A DNA stretch of 64,000 nucleotides from Bacillus badius NBRC 15713. GTDB taxonomy: Bacteria > Bacillota > Bacilli > Bacillales > Domibacillaceae. The position numbers and the translations under genes are program-made. Each line of letters starts with the position of its first letter. Position 1 is the first letter of the stretch. Shown in pieces: positions 24,236-32,884 of the stretch. Where the stretch lies: assembly GCF_001591605.1 (NCBI RefSeq), contig NZ_BCVF01000008.1, positions 62,001 through 126,000 of the forward strand. The letters run 5' to 3'. The notes beneath the pieces are model-generated. The model was given only the letters and a program-made list of their open reading frames with translations, did no database searches and was not told the origin of the DNA.

Positions 24236-25595
24236 GGACACTTCCTCCTGTCTTCTCAGTAAATGAGAGGTGTTGCCAGCGTCCTCCGTACTTATAGAAC
24301 CAAGCAGGCTCCAATACAAGCACCTTGGACGACTGCGGGTCCGGAAGCAGCTCATAGCCTACTACTATGTCCTCCAGCTGCTCGGGCTCAAAGTTATCCA
24401 GCTTTTTCACCTGCTTCAATACAGACGCGCTGTCCGGCAGCGTCACTTCCTCTTCCTCCGACGGCAAGGAAATATCCAGCGTGAAATATGGACGGGAATA
24501 TTTATATACCTTGTCCTGTCCCCATATTTGAACAATCTCTGCCATGCTGGAATCGCTGGCTGTGCTATGATCTTCCGGCGTTCTCTGATCGTTAAACACC
24601 GGCAAGCCATTTTTAAACAAGCGGTAGCTCACTTTGGAAGATCCCGGACTTGCCTCAAATAGCCGGTATTGATCCGTCCAGCCGCTATGCTCATTAATAA
24701 ACTTGATGCTTTTATCTAATAAGTCGTGCAGGCTTCCCGGATTGTCAATCTCTGATTCCTTTGCCGGATTCACATAAGAAATCATTCTTGTTTTATAATC
24801 TACCTTCATTAATGTGGAGCCGTCTGTGTATTCTTCTCCATTTGTTTTTAAGCCTTTTTTGACGAGACTCGGATCACTGAACAACAAGTCTCTAAAGTCT
24901 TTAGTATCAATTTCGTCCGGCAAATATTTGTAGCTGGACAAGACCGGCTGCTTCTCCGGAAGAAACAGCTTTTTATTGCGGCCAATAGAATAAAGGGCAT
25001 AGGGCTCCCACTTTTCAGCTTCTTTAATGAATTGCTTTTTAAAAGATGAAAGATTTGGAGAGACAGCCACACTTTTAAAGACGAGCCGCTCTTTCGTTGA
25101 AACAAAATAGACGGTCATCCGCTTTTCCTTTGTATCTACATCTGTAATCACCATGCGGTCAAACACAGCATTCGGCACAGAATCATCTTCAAACGTTGTG
25201 ATCGTGTTCATTGTATAAAATGGAACGAACGCAGGAAAGACAAGCTCCAAACGGTTGTGGCCATGAAGGAGTTCATCAAGCCCTTTTGCCGTCGTGAACC
25301 TGGTGGACACATTGACCGTATTTGTAAATGTCCACGTTTGTATTTCTTTCATGATTTCATCTGTTTCCAAATCTCTCGTGGAGCCGTAATTCTCATTTTC
25401 CTTATGAAACAGCACCTTGGACGGCTTGATCAAGTGTGAAGCCTCTTTTGTCTCACTAATAGAAGATACTTCATGAATGTTATCCTTTTTGATCGCTTCA
25501 TAATTTGGCTGGTAGTTCCAGATGCTTAAGGTAAGAATAATGCTAATTGCCACGAGCACCGCTAAACCGACCGATTTCATTTTTTCATAGTTCAT
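24222..25595 (-). CDS. walH: WalK regulatory protein WalH (YycH)
   Basis: Membrane-anchored regulator of 457 residues, partner of WalI in controlling the WalK kinase. It has a single N-terminal helix (VGLAVLVAISIILTLSIW) and a large extracytoplasmic domain that binds WalI. The ATG at 25595 overlaps the walK stop as ATGA, so translation is coupled; a TTG two codons upstream is less likely because the ribosome site (AGAGG) is too close. The organisation walR-walK-walH-walI-walJ is the complete Bacillus operon. Confidence 0.94.
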   Translation of the reverse strand: MNYEKMKSVGLAVLVAISIILTLSIWNYQPNYEAIKKDNIHEVSSISETKEASHLIKPSKVLFHKENENYGSTRDLETDEIMKEIQTWTFTNTVNVSTRFTTAKGLDELLHGHNRLELVFPAFVPFYTMNTITTFEDDSVPNAVFDRMVITDVDTKEKRMTVYFVSTKERLVFKSVAVSPNLSSFKKQFIKEAEKWEPYALYSIGRNKKLFLPEKQPVLSSYKYLPDEIDTKDFRDLLFSDPSLVKKGLKTNGEEYTDGSTLMKVDYKTRMISYVNPAKESEIDNPGSLHDLLDKSIKFINEHSGWTDQYRLFEASPGSSKVSYRLFKNGLPVFNDQRTPEDHSTASDSSMAEIVQIWGQDKVYKYSRPYFTLDISLPSEEEEVTLPDSASVLKQVKKLDNFEPEQLEDIVVGYELLPDPQSSKVLVLEPAWFYKYGGRWQHLSFTEKTGGSVHGLE

Positions 25596-27415
25596 GACCA
25601 ATCATCCTCTTGAGACAATTCATACGGAAGGGTAAAGAAAATGGTTGTTCCCTTGCCTTCAACACTCGTTGCCCAAATGTGGCCTTCATGGGCAGTAATG
25701 ATTTCTTTCGCAATCGCCAAGCCAAGACCAGTGCCGCCCATTTTGCGGGAGCGTGCCCGATCTACGCGGTAAAAACGTTCGAAAATCCGTTCAAGATTTT
25801 TCTGCGGAATCCCCATTCCCTGGTCACGGACACTGACTTCAATTTTATCGCTTTTTTCCTCGACACTGAAGGTGATCTGTCCGCCTTCCGGAGAATATTT
25901 CAATGCATTCGAAATGATATTATCCAGCACCTGTGTCAGCTTATCCGTGTCGATGACTACATAGATTGGGTAGCGAGGCAGCTTGCGCTTAAAGGTAACG
26001 TCCTGGGACTTTGTCATTTCAAACCGGTCAATGATGCGGTTGAAGAATTCCGTAAAGTCCACGTCTTTTTTCGTTAATTGATAGTCGCGGCTATCAAATT
26101 TGGACAATTGCAGCAAATCATTAACGAGCCGAATCATCCGTTCTGTTTCAGTCTGGGTTACGTCAAGAAAATGCGGAGCAATGTCAGCATCCTGCCAAGC
26201 TCCGTCAGCTAATGCTTCTAAATAGCTTCGCATCGTGGTTAACGGCGTTCTTAATTCATGAGACACATTGGCAACGAACTCACGGCGATCCATCTCGATT
26301 TTTTCCTGCTCCGTTATATCGTGAAGAACCGTAATTAAGCCGTTCACGAAGCCGGTATCCTTTTGAATGACAGAAAAGTTAGCGCGCAAAATATACGGCT
26401 GTTCATCGTTGCTGTAATCTAAAATGACCGAATCTTGTTCATTCAAAAGGTCATCAAATGTGTAGTCCTTTTCAAGACCGAGCAAATGAGTGATCGGCTG
26501 CGAAATGACCGTTTCACGTGAAACGCTCAACAGCTTTGCTGCCGGCTCATTAATCAGAATAACCCTTCCTTTTCGGTCGGTGGCAATGACCCCATCTGTC
26601 ATATAAGAAAGGACAGAAGACAGCTTTCTTCTTTCGCCTTCCGTGGTTGCCTGAGCTTCCTGCAGCCGCTTTGTCAGATTATTGAAGGTGATGGCCAGCT
26701 CGCCGATCTCATCCTGCCCGTACACTTTTACTTTGCGGGAGAAGTTTCCTTTTCCGAGCGCAACAGCTTGACGCCGCATGTCAGTGATCGGGCGGGTAAT
26801 CGTCCGTGCCAGCAAAACCCCTAATATGGCGGTTAATCCTAAAGCAAGAGCCGTGGCCGAGAAAAGAATGGCATTAATTTCTTCCATTTGGTTAAAGACT
26901 GTCTCAACTTTGCCGATTAAATAGACAGCACCAATGACTTCACGGTTGGAAATAATCGGTGATGTATAGACCCAAATGCGCTTATTCGACTGCTGGTCTA
27001 CATACATTTTGTCTTCTTCGGCACCGAGAGACAGCGTTCGCTTGACGCCAATGTCAGTAATTCTCTGTCCGATAATTCCTTGCCTGTTCGAGTCAGATGT
27101 GCCAATAATGCGGCTGCGGTGGTCAATGACCCGAACCTCTGCAACGTCCGGTCCGGCAAAGTCCTCCAGTATTCTCCGGATGTCCTGTTCCAGGGTCGGT
27201 GTTTCTTCTGTCCGATCTTTCAGCATTTCCTCCCGCAAATTATATTCCAGCAAGTTCACGCGTTCTTGCAGGGAATTTTTAAAATTGGTCAGGAGCTGTT
27301 CCTCTAGCTCTCTTACGAAATAGACGCCAATAATTTGCATGGCAAATAAAATAAGCAATACGTAAATCAATACAAACTTCAGTTGTATTGATCGAAAAAA
27401 GCCCACTCTTTTCAT
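25592..27415 (-). CDS. walK: Essential cell-wall sensor kinase WalK
   Basis: Membrane histidine kinase controlling wall turnover with WalR. 607 residues: helix 1 (about 14-34), extracytoplasmic Cache-like domain, helix 2 (about 181-203), HAMP (204-256), PAS (262-370), HisKA with His386 in VSHELRTPLTTMRSYLEA, then the ATPase domain with N box (NIISNALKYSPEGG), DQGMGIP and GGTGLGLAIAKEI. At the PAS metal site described for S. aureus WalK, residue 271 is Tyr rather than His, while Asp274, His365 and Glu369 are retained. A near-perfect parS lies inside the coding sequence at 26510. The gene starts 5 bases after walR. Confidence 0.97.
   Translation of the reverse strand: MKRVGFFRSIQLKFVLIYVLLILFAMQIIGVYFVRELEEQLLTNFKNSLQERVNLLEYNLREEMLKDRTEETPTLEQDIRRILEDFAGPDVAEVRVIDHRSRIIGTSDSNRQGIIGQRITDIGVKRTLSLGAEEDKMYVDQQSNKRIWVYTSPIISNREVIGAVYLIGKVETVFNQMEEINAILFSATALALGLTAILGVLLARTITRPITDMRRQAVALGKGNFSRKVKVYGQDEIGELAITFNNLTKRLQEAQATTEGERRKLSSVLSYMTDGVIATDRKGRVILINEPAAKLLSVSRETVISQPITHLLGLEKDYTFDDLLNEQDSVILDYSNDEQPYILRANFSVIQKDTGFVNGLITVLHDITEQEKIEMDRREFVANVSHELRTPLTTMRSYLEALADGAWQDADIAPHFLDVTQTETERMIRLVNDLLQLSKFDSRDYQLTKKDVDFTEFFNRIIDRFEMTKSQDVTFKRKLPRYPIYVVIDTDKLTQVLDNIISNALKYSPEGGQITFSVEEKSDKIEVSVRDQGMGIPQKNLERIFERFYRVDRARSRKMGGTGLGLAIAKEIITAHEGHIWATSVEGKGTTIFFTLPYELSQEDDWS
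26510..26525. other. parS-like site within walK
   Basis: CGTTTCACGTGAAACG matches 14 of 16 bases of parS (TGTTTCACGTGAAACA), with the 14-base core exact. It lies 18 kb from the parS in parB, within the origin-proximal zone where Spo0J/ParB sites cluster. Confidence 0.7.
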
Positions 27416-27420
27416 GTAGG

Positions 27421-28131
27421 TTACTCCTGTTCAGGGTTGCGCAAGTAATAGCCGACCCCTCGTCTCGTCACGATCCATGAAGGGTGGCTTGGGTTGTCTT
27501 CGATTTTTTCGCGAAGACGGCGGACAGTGACATCGACTGTACGGACATCGCCGTAATAATCATAGCCCCAAACTGTCTGCAGCAAGTGCTCCCGCGTCAT
27601 CACTTGTCCGATATGCTTCGCCAAATAATGGAGCAACTCAAATTCACGATGCGTCAGCTCAATGGTTTCGCCGCGTTTAGAGACAACGTAAGCATCCGGA
27701 TGGATGGTTAATGTTCCTACTGAAATCTCATTTGTTTCCTCTTCTTCATCAGATTGCGGAGGAGCAGCCTGATGGCGGCGCAAATTCGCTTTTACGCGGG
27801 CAATTAATTCGCGTGTGCTGAATGGCTTCGTTACATAATCATCCGCGCCCAGCTCAAGCCCAAGCACCTTATCAATTTCCGAGTCTTTTGCCGTCAGCAT
27901 AACAATCGGCATTTCGTGTTTTTTTCTCACTTCCCGGCACACTTCCATGCCGTCACGTCCTGGAAGCATAATATCAAGCAGAATTAAATCCGGCTGCAAT
28001 TCCTCGACCATTTCCACCGCTTGATCACCGTCGTAGGCACAGTGGACATCGTATCCTTCTTTTTTTAAATTAAACTGCAGAATATCGGCAATCGGCCTCT
28101 CATCATCTACAACTAATATTTTCTTTTGCAT
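27421..28131 (-). CDS. walR: Essential response regulator WalR
   Basis: OmpR/PhoB-family response regulator of 236 residues. The receiver domain has the acidic pocket Asp9-Asp10, phospho-acceptor Asp53 ([11 protein letters not shown]) and Lys103 region (DDYVTKPF); the C-terminal winged helix carries [19 protein letters not shown] and [13 protein letters not shown]. WalR activates autolysin genes and represses their inhibitors according to WalK signals. It is the first gene of the wal operon; a SigA promoter should lie in the 430-base AT-rich region upstream, but I could not place it confidently. Confidence 0.97.
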   Translation of the reverse strand: MQKKILVVDDERPIADILQFNLKKEGYDVHCAYDGDQAVEMVEELQPDLILLDIMLPGRDGMEVCREVRKKHEMPIVMLTAKDSEIDKVLGLELGADDYVTKPFSTRELIARVKANLRRHQAAPPQSDEEEETNEISVGTLTIHPDAYVVSKRGETIELTHREFELLHYLAKHIGQVMTREHLLQTVWGYDYYGDVRTVDVTVRRLREKIEDNPSHPSWIVTRRGVGYYLRNPEQE

Positions 28132-28518
28132 GTTCTTCTCCTCATTTCTTCAGTCTAAAAGCACTCGATTTAAGAAAAGATGATTCTATTATTTTATCAT
28201 ATTTCTGTAAGAAAACTGTTCATTCTATCTTTTGAAGCAGAAAATGGCAGTTCCTACTGCAAACAGGCCGTTGCGAAGACAAACGACCCGATTTCCTGCA
28301 ATATTTAAAATAGCTCCCCACTAACTTTATCATGAAAAGCACTGGTTTTCATCATTTTCAGGAAACTAGAAGCTTTTCCCTCCAATAAAATGCTCTGCTG
28401 TTATTTCCCATTGATTTCTTCATCGCCGATACAAAAAAACTGAAAGGCGGCCTCCTGCGAAAGGCGTTCACCTGCAGCAGGGTCTATCAAAACCAAGCAG
28501 ACTTTGTCACAGAGCTAA
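28132..28518. other. Intergenic region upstream of walR
   Basis: About 390 bases with no gene. The walR promoter must lie here; the minus strand has TATGATAAAAT about 60 bases before the start codon, a possible -10 region. Nothing else was recognised. Confidence 0.45.
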
Positions 28519-28556
28519 TAAAAAAAGCACCGCGAGAGTTATCATCGTCGCAATGC
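28519..28556 (-). terminator. Terminator of the tRNA operon
   Basis: A 10-bp stem (AGCATTGCGA with TCGCGGTGCT on the minus strand, two G-U pairs) followed by seven T residues, nine bases after the tRNA-Phe 3' end. Confidence 0.85.
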
Positions 28557-28564
28557 TTCTTTGA

Positions 28565-28637
28565 TGGCTCAGGACGGAATCGAACCGCCGACACATGGAT
28601 TTTCAGTCCATTGCTCTACCGACTGAGCTACTGAGCC
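28565..28637 (-). tRNA. tRNA-Phe (GAA)
   Basis: Cloverleaf on the minus strand: acceptor GGCTCAG / CTGAGCC with discriminator A, D arm AGCTCAGTCGGTAGAGC, anticodon loop CTGAAAA giving GAA, T arm GGCGGTTCGATTCCGTC. 73 bases; CCA is not encoded. Last gene of the operon. Confidence 0.97.
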
Positions 28638-28785
28638 GTATTTCCCTATTCTACACAGCCTGGTTCGAACTTTGTCGAATAAGCTGTAATAAAAAATGAT
28701 GCGGCCAACATCGAAGTAGATTCAGGAAGTTATGGCCGTCATCTGGGAAAATAGGATTCATTAAATTAAACGGTTATTAAAATGG

Positions 28786-28859
28786 CGGTCCGGACGGGAC
28801 TCGAACCCGCGACCTCCTGCGTGACAGGCAGGCATTCTAACCAACTGAACTACCGGACC
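28786..28859 (-). tRNA. tRNA-Asp (GTC)
   Basis: Minus strand: acceptor GGTCCGG / CCGGACC with discriminator G, anticodon loop CTGTCAC giving GTC, T arm GCGGGTTCGAGTCCCGT. 74 bases. Confidence 0.97.
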
Positions 28860-28864
28860 GTAAA

Positions 28865-28936
28865 TGACCCCTACGGGATTCGAACCCGTGTTACCGCCGT
28901 GAAAGGGCGGTGTCTTAACCGCTTGACCAAGGGGCC
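28865..28936 (-). tRNA. tRNA-Glu (TTC)
   Basis: Minus strand: acceptor GGCCCCT / AGGGGTC (one G-U pair) with discriminator A, anticodon loop CTTTCAC giving TTC, T arm ACGGGTTCGAATCCCGT. 72 bases, only five bases from tRNA-Asp. Confidence 0.97.
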
Positions 28937-28953
28937 ATTATCAGTAAAAATGG

Positions 28954-29026
28954 TGAGCCATGAAGGACTCGAACCTTCGACCCTCTGATTAAAAGTCAGA
29001 TGCTCTACCAACTGAGCTAATGGCTC
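28954..29026 (-). tRNA. tRNA-Lys (TTT)
   Basis: Minus strand: acceptor GAGCCAT / ATGGCTC with discriminator A, D arm AGCTCAGTTGGTAGAGC, anticodon loop CTTTTAA giving TTT, T arm GAAGGTTCGAGTCCTTC. 73 bases. First of the Lys-Glu-Asp-Phe operon, the order of B. subtilis trnY. Confidence 0.97.
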
Positions 29027-29042
29027 GCAACAATGCTTGTTC

Positions 29043-29058
29043 TTAACAACGTTGTTAA
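29043..29058. promoter_or_regulatory. Perfect 16-bp palindrome at the tRNA operon start
   Basis: TTAACAACGTTGTTAA is its own complement and touches the -10 hexamer of the tRNA promoter, ending 17 bases before tRNA-Lys. It could be an operator or shape the initially transcribed leader; nothing known to me matches. Confidence 0.4.
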
Positions 29059-29086
29059 TATTATCACATAGTTAAATAGCTGACAA
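29058..29086 (-). promoter_or_regulatory. Sigma-A promoter of the tRNA operon
   Basis: On the minus strand TTGTCA (29081-29086), a 17-base spacer with TG just before the -10, and TAATAT (29058-29063). It starts about 30 bases before tRNA-Lys. Confidence 0.8.
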
Positions 29087-29299
29087 CAGGTTTTTGAAAA
29101 AAATTGTCGAAAAAAGCTGCAATAAGCGGAAAATGCCGTTAACCGGAGCTTCACTGAACCATTCAGCCTGCGTCAGCTTCTCTTTTTGCGCCTCCATCCA
29201 TCTCTAAAATAAAAACAGGTGGGAAAAAAGGAATGCTTCTAAGCTGCGAGGCACTTGTGCACTGGAACGGAAATCCGCCTGTTTTTCAGAAGAAAAAGA
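29087..29299. other. Intergenic region between the tRNA operon and purA
   Basis: No gene seen. At 29245-29280 the segment CACTGGAACGGAAATCCGCC resembles the right end of the dispersed repeats at 36.1-36.3 kb, suggesting a decayed copy. It adjoins the conserved-loop hairpin at 29300. Confidence 0.4.
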
Positions 29300-29341
29300 G
29301 GCTGGCCCAAAAGTCATATTTCATGATCTTTTGGGCCAGCC
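29300..29341 (-). terminator. purA terminator, conserved-loop hairpin copy 2
   Basis: Perfect 14-bp stem GGCTGGCCCAAAAG / CTTTTGGGCCAGCC, loop with CATGA, then CTCTTTTTCTTC on the minus strand. It shares stem apex and loop with the hairpin at 10164-10208. Confidence 0.8.
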
Positions 29342-29405
29342 CTATCGATGGATGGTCTCAACCGGTCTTTCCTCCGAAGAAAGCCGGCTGGGAGCTTTTA
29401 TATGA

Positions 29406-30698
29406 TTATCTTTGTGCCCAGACGCTGCGGACAACATTCGTTTGGCTGCGGTCAGGACCCACTGAGAAAATAGACAATGGAATGCCTGTCAGCTGGGAAA
29501 CGCGCTCTAAATAATGGCGGGCGTTTTCAGGCAGCTCACTCAATGTTTTGCAGCCAGTAATGTCTTCTGTCCAGCCAGGAAGCTCCTCATATACCGGCTC
29601 GCATTCCGCCAAAATATTCAAGTTAGCTGGAAACTCTTCGATAATTTCACCTTTATAGCGGTAAGCTGTACAGATTTTTAACGTTTCAATACCAGTTAAA
29701 ACATCAATGGAGTTAAGTGACAAGTCGGTCAATCCACTTACGCGGCGGGCATGGCGGACAACGACGCTGTCAAACCACCCTACACGGCGCGGACGGCCAG
29801 TTGTTGTGCCGTATTCACGTCCTACTTCACGGATTTGGTCACCGATTTCATTCGTCAGCTCCGTTGGGAACGGCCCGTCACCCACACGCGTTGTATACGC
29901 TTTGGAGACACCGACCACATGATTAATCTTTGTTGGCCCTACGCCTGATCCGATCGTTACACCGCCGGCAACCGGGTTAGAAGAAGTAACAAATGGATAT
30001 GTGCCTTGGTCAATATCCAGCATCACTCCCTGGGCGCCTTCAAACAAGACACGGCGGCCTTCATCAAGAGCATCATTTAAGACAACGGACGTATCACAGA
30101 CATAATGCTTGATCTGTTGTCCGTATTCATAATATTCATCTAAAATATCTTCAATTTTAAAGCCTTCTGTCTCATAGAAACGCTCAAGCAGACGGTTTTT
30201 CTCTTCCAGATTCCGCGTCAGCTTTTCTTCAAACGCTTTGCGGTCCAAAAGATCCGCCATACGGATACCGATGCGGGCTGCTTTGTCCATGTAAGCAGGT
30301 CCGATCCCTTTCTTCGTTGTGCCAATCTTATTGGCGCCTTTGCGTTCTTCTTCTACCTCATCAATTTTCAAATGATACGGAAGAATGACATGAGCGCGAT
30401 TGCTGATGCGCAGGTTGTCTGTTGATACATTATGCTCATGCAAATATTTTAATTCTTGGATCAGCGCCTTCGGATCAACGACCATGCCGTTGCCGATCAC
30501 ACAGATTTTATCGCTATAAAAAATACCAGACGGAATTAAATGAAGCTTGTACGTTACGTTGTTAAACTTAATTGTATGTCCCGCATTGTTACCACCTTGG
30601 TAGCGGGCTACTACCTCTGCATTTTCTGAAAGGAAATCAGTGATCTTTCCTTTTCCTTCATCGCCCCACTGTGTTCCAACAACAACTACTGACGACAT
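29406..30698 (-). CDS. purA: Adenylosuccinate synthase
   Basis: Converts IMP, aspartate and GTP to adenylosuccinate, the first committed step to AMP. 430 residues, normal length. Seen: the N-terminal P-loop [27 protein letters not shown], the IMP-binding [37 protein letters not shown] cut into LFEGAQG and DIDQGTYPF, and RPRRVGWFD. The ATG at 30698 ([10 protein letters not shown]) follows GGAGGTG; an in-frame ATG at 30722 is upstream of that site and unlikely. It has its own promoter with a PurBox pair upstream, implying PurR repression, as in B. subtilis. Confidence 0.97.
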   Translation of the reverse strand: MSSVVVVGTQWGDEGKGKITDFLSENAEVVARYQGGNNAGHTIKFNNVTYKLHLIPSGIFYSDKICVIGNGMVVDPKALIQELKYLHEHNVSTDNLRISNRAHVILPYHLKIDEVEEERKGANKIGTTKKGIGPAYMDKAARIGIRMADLLDRKAFEEKLTRNLEEKNRLLERFYETEGFKIEDILDEYYEYGQQIKHYVCDTSVVLNDALDEGRRVLFEGAQGVMLDIDQGTYPFVTSSNPVAGGVTIGSGVGPTKINHVVGVSKAYTTRVGDGPFPTELTNEIGDQIREVGREYGTTTGRPRRVGWFDSVVVRHARRVSGLTDLSLNSIDVLTGIETLKICTAYRYKGEIIEEFPANLNILAECEPVYEELPGWTEDITGCKTLSELPENARHYLERVSQLTGIPLSIFSVGPDRSQTNVVRSVWAQR

Positions 30699-30747
30699 AA
30701 TAAGCACCTCCGCAGGGTCCATTAATTGGTTTATTTTTTACCTGCTT

Positions 30748-30777
30748 ATTTTAACAGGTTAAAACGATAGAAGTCAA
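30748..30777 (-). promoter_or_regulatory. Sigma-A promoter of purA
   Basis: On the minus strand TTGACT (30772-30777), an 18-base spacer and TAAAAT (30748-30753), about 50 bases before the purA start. Confidence 0.75.
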
Positions 30778-30786
30778 TCACAGAAC

Positions 30787-30823
30787 ACGAACATTTTGAT
30801 GTCCGAAAAATGAATTTGTTCGT
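30787..30823. promoter_or_regulatory. PurBox pair (PurR operator) upstream of purA
   Basis: Two inverted boxes, ACGAACATTT (30787-30796) and AATTTGTTCGT (30813-30823), carry the CGAAC core of the Bacillus PurBox with the usual 16-base separation, placed just upstream of the -35. Confidence 0.75.
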
Positions 30824-30832
30824 AAAAATAAA

Positions 30833-30863
30833 AAAGAACTGACAGCTGAGCTGCCAGTTCTTT
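30833..30863 (-). terminator. Terminator after dnaC
   Basis: Stem AAAGAACTGACAGC / GCTGCCAGTTCTTT with one mismatch and loop TGA, then a T run on the minus strand, directly at the dnaC stop. Confidence 0.85.
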
Positions 30864-30867
30864 CTCC

Positions 30868-32217
30868 TCAGCCCGTTTCATCGAATCGGCGCTCAAGGTT
30901 GACGAACTTATTATATTCTTTGACAAAGGCGAGCTGGACTGTGCCGACCGGGCCGTTCCGCTGCTTCGCTATAATGATTTCAATGATATTTTTGTTTTCC
31001 GATTCTTTATCATAATAATCATCCCGGTATAAGAAAGCAACGATATCGGCATCCTGCTCGATAGACCCTGATTCACGGATATCAGACATCATCGGCCGCT
31101 TATCTTGACGCTGCTCCACTCCGCGGGAAAGCTGGGAAAGGGCAATAACCGGCACTTCCAGTTCACGGGCAAGAGCTTTCAAGGAACGGGAAATCTCTGA
31201 TACTTCCTGTTGGCGGTTTTCGCCGGAACGGCCGCTTCCTTGGATCAGCTGCAAATAATCGATCAAAATCATTCCCAGTCCGTGCTCCTGCTTTAAGCGG
31301 CGGCATTTTGAACGGATGTCCCCAATGCGCACGCCTGGTGTGTCATCAATGAAAATGCCTGAATTCGACAAGCTGCCCATTGCCATGGTCAGCTTGCGCC
31401 AATCTTCGTCCGTTAGAGAGCCGGTCCGCAAGTTCTGGGCATTAATGTTGCCTTCCGCGCAAAGCATCCGCATAACCAGCTGCTCTGCTCCCATCTCCAG
31501 ACTAAAGATTGCCACATTCTCATCCGTCTTTGTAGCCACGTTTTGAGCAATGTTCAAGGCAAATGCCGTTTTACCGACAGAAGGACGGGCCGCCACGATA
31601 ATCAGGTCATTGCGCTGGAAACCGGCCGTCATTCGATCGAGCTCTGCAAACCCGGTAGGAATCCCCGTGACATCTCCCTTCCGGTTATGGAGCATTTCAA
31701 TATTGTCGTATGTGCGCACAAGCACGTCTTTTATATTATGAAAAGCGCTTGTGTTTTTTCGCTGTGCTACTTCCATGATGCTTTTTTCGGCTTCATTCAA
31801 TAAAGCGTCTACTTCATCCTCACGATTGTAGCCTTCCTGAGCAATTGTTGTTGCCGTACGAATCAGCCGGCGCAAAAGCGACTTTTCCTCAACAATGCGG
31901 GCATAATATTCAATGTTGGCTGCTGTCGGAACGGACTCAGCCAATTCTGTTAAATAGATGACGCCGCCCACATCCTCCAGATCTTTAGAGGCCGCAAGCT
32001 CTTCCGTTACGGTCACGACGTCGACTGCTTTGCCTTGATCATTCAGCTTCAGCATCGTATGGTAAATCTTTTGGTGTGCAGTCCGGTAGTAATCTTCCGG
32101 AATTAAAATTTCTGAAGCAACTGTTAAAGCAGCAGGCTCCAGAAAAATAGCGCCCAATACCGCTTGTTCCGCTTCAATGCTCTGCGGCGGGATCCGGTCA
32201 GTCAACAAATCACTCAT
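30868..32217 (-). CDS. dnaC: Replicative DNA helicase (DnaB family, DnaC in Bacillus)
   Basis: Hexameric 5'-3' helicase that unwinds DNA at the replication fork and binds primase. 449 residues. The N-terminal domain starts RIPPQSIEAEQAVLGAIFLEP; the RecA-like C-terminal domain has Walker A ARPSVGKTAFALNIA, Walker B region MILIDYLQLI and the DnaB motifs SQLSRGVEQRQDKRPMMSDIRESG and EQDADIVAFLYRDDYY. The gene lies between rplI and purA as in B. subtilis. It has its own upstream gap of about 215 bases containing the rplI terminator. Confidence 0.97.
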   Translation of the reverse strand: MSDLLTDRIPPQSIEAEQAVLGAIFLEPAALTVASEILIPEDYYRTAHQKIYHTMLKLNDQGKAVDVVTVTEELAASKDLEDVGGVIYLTELAESVPTAANIEYYARIVEEKSLLRRLIRTATTIAQEGYNREDEVDALLNEAEKSIMEVAQRKNTSAFHNIKDVLVRTYDNIEMLHNRKGDVTGIPTGFAELDRMTAGFQRNDLIIVAARPSVGKTAFALNIAQNVATKTDENVAIFSLEMGAEQLVMRMLCAEGNINAQNLRTGSLTDEDWRKLTMAMGSLSNSGIFIDDTPGVRIGDIRSKCRRLKQEHGLGMILIDYLQLIQGSGRSGENRQQEVSEISRSLKALARELEVPVIALSQLSRGVEQRQDKRPMMSDIRESGSIEQDADIVAFLYRDDYYDKESENKNIIEIIIAKQRNGPVGTVQLAFVKEYNKFVNLERRFDETG

Positions 32218-32370
32218 TATCTCAACCTCCTTGCAGGAAGCGTTGTTTCTTTCTTCGCTAACTGTCTGTTTATCAAAAAGCTTTGTCAGGCGCCCCTTCT
32301 CCTTTCACTTACTTTTTCTATCGAACCCGCAAAACGGATGAAAGGAGCCTTGGGTGAACATAGCTTAGCA

Positions 32371-32399
32371 AAAAAAAGTGACCAGAAAGATCCGATCAC
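32371..32399 (-). terminator. Terminator after rplI
   Basis: A 6-bp stem (GTGATC / GGTCAC on the minus strand, one G-U pair) followed by eight T residues, about 40 bases after rplI. Confidence 0.65.
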
Positions 32400-32434
32400 A
32401 TGTTTTCAACCTTATTATTTTAGCATGAAACGAC

Positions 32435-32884
32435 TTATTTTTCTTCTACAACATGAACTTTTAATGTGGCAGATACTTCATTATGAATTTTCACTGGCAC
32501 ATTTGTGTAGCCGAGTGCACGAATGCCGTCTGGCAGGTCCATTTTGCGCTTATCAATTTTGATCGTATGTGTTTTCTTCAGTTCTTCCGCAATTTGCTTT
32601 GTTGTCACGGAACCGAATAATCGTCCGCCCTCACCAGATTTTGCTTTGATCTCTACTGTTAAGGTTTCCATGACCTCTTTAAGCTTTTTTGCTTCTTCCA
32701 GTTCTTGCTGTGCCAGCTCCGCTTCTTTTTTCTTTTGAGCGTCCAACGCTTTCTTGTTTCCTGCTGTTGCTTCTACAGCTAAGCCGTTTTTAATTAAAAA
32801 GTTATTGGCATATCCATCTGCCACGTTCTTCACTTCACCTTTTTTCCCTTTTCCCTTTACATCCTGTAAGAAGATTACTTTCAT
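32435..32884 (-). CDS. rplI: 50S ribosomal protein L9
   Basis: Two-domain 23S rRNA-binding protein bL9, 149 residues. The N-terminal domain [20 protein letters not shown] and [13 protein letters not shown] is diagnostic; a long connecting helix (about 41-75) precedes the C-terminal domain with [16 protein letters not shown]. Its ATG overlaps the gdpP stop as ATGA, so the two are translationally coupled, an arrangement conserved in Bacilli. Confidence 0.97.
   Translation of the reverse strand: MKVIFLQDVKGKGKKGEVKNVADGYANNFLIKNGLAVEATAGNKKALDAQKKKEAELAQQELEEAKKLKEVMETLTVEIKAKSGEGGRLFGSVTTKQIAEELKKTHTIKIDKRKMDLPDGIRALGYTNVPVKIHNEVSATLKVHVVEEK

Noticed and set aside
28782-28988. Plus-strand frame across the tRNA genes
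   Set aside because: It is the antisense of tRNA-Asp, tRNA-Glu and part of tRNA-Lys; the TGLEPATS-like translation is a known artefact.
32164-32562. 132-residue plus-strand frame between dnaC and rplI
   Set aside because: Antisense to the ends of dnaC and rplI and across the rplI terminator; no ribosome site.
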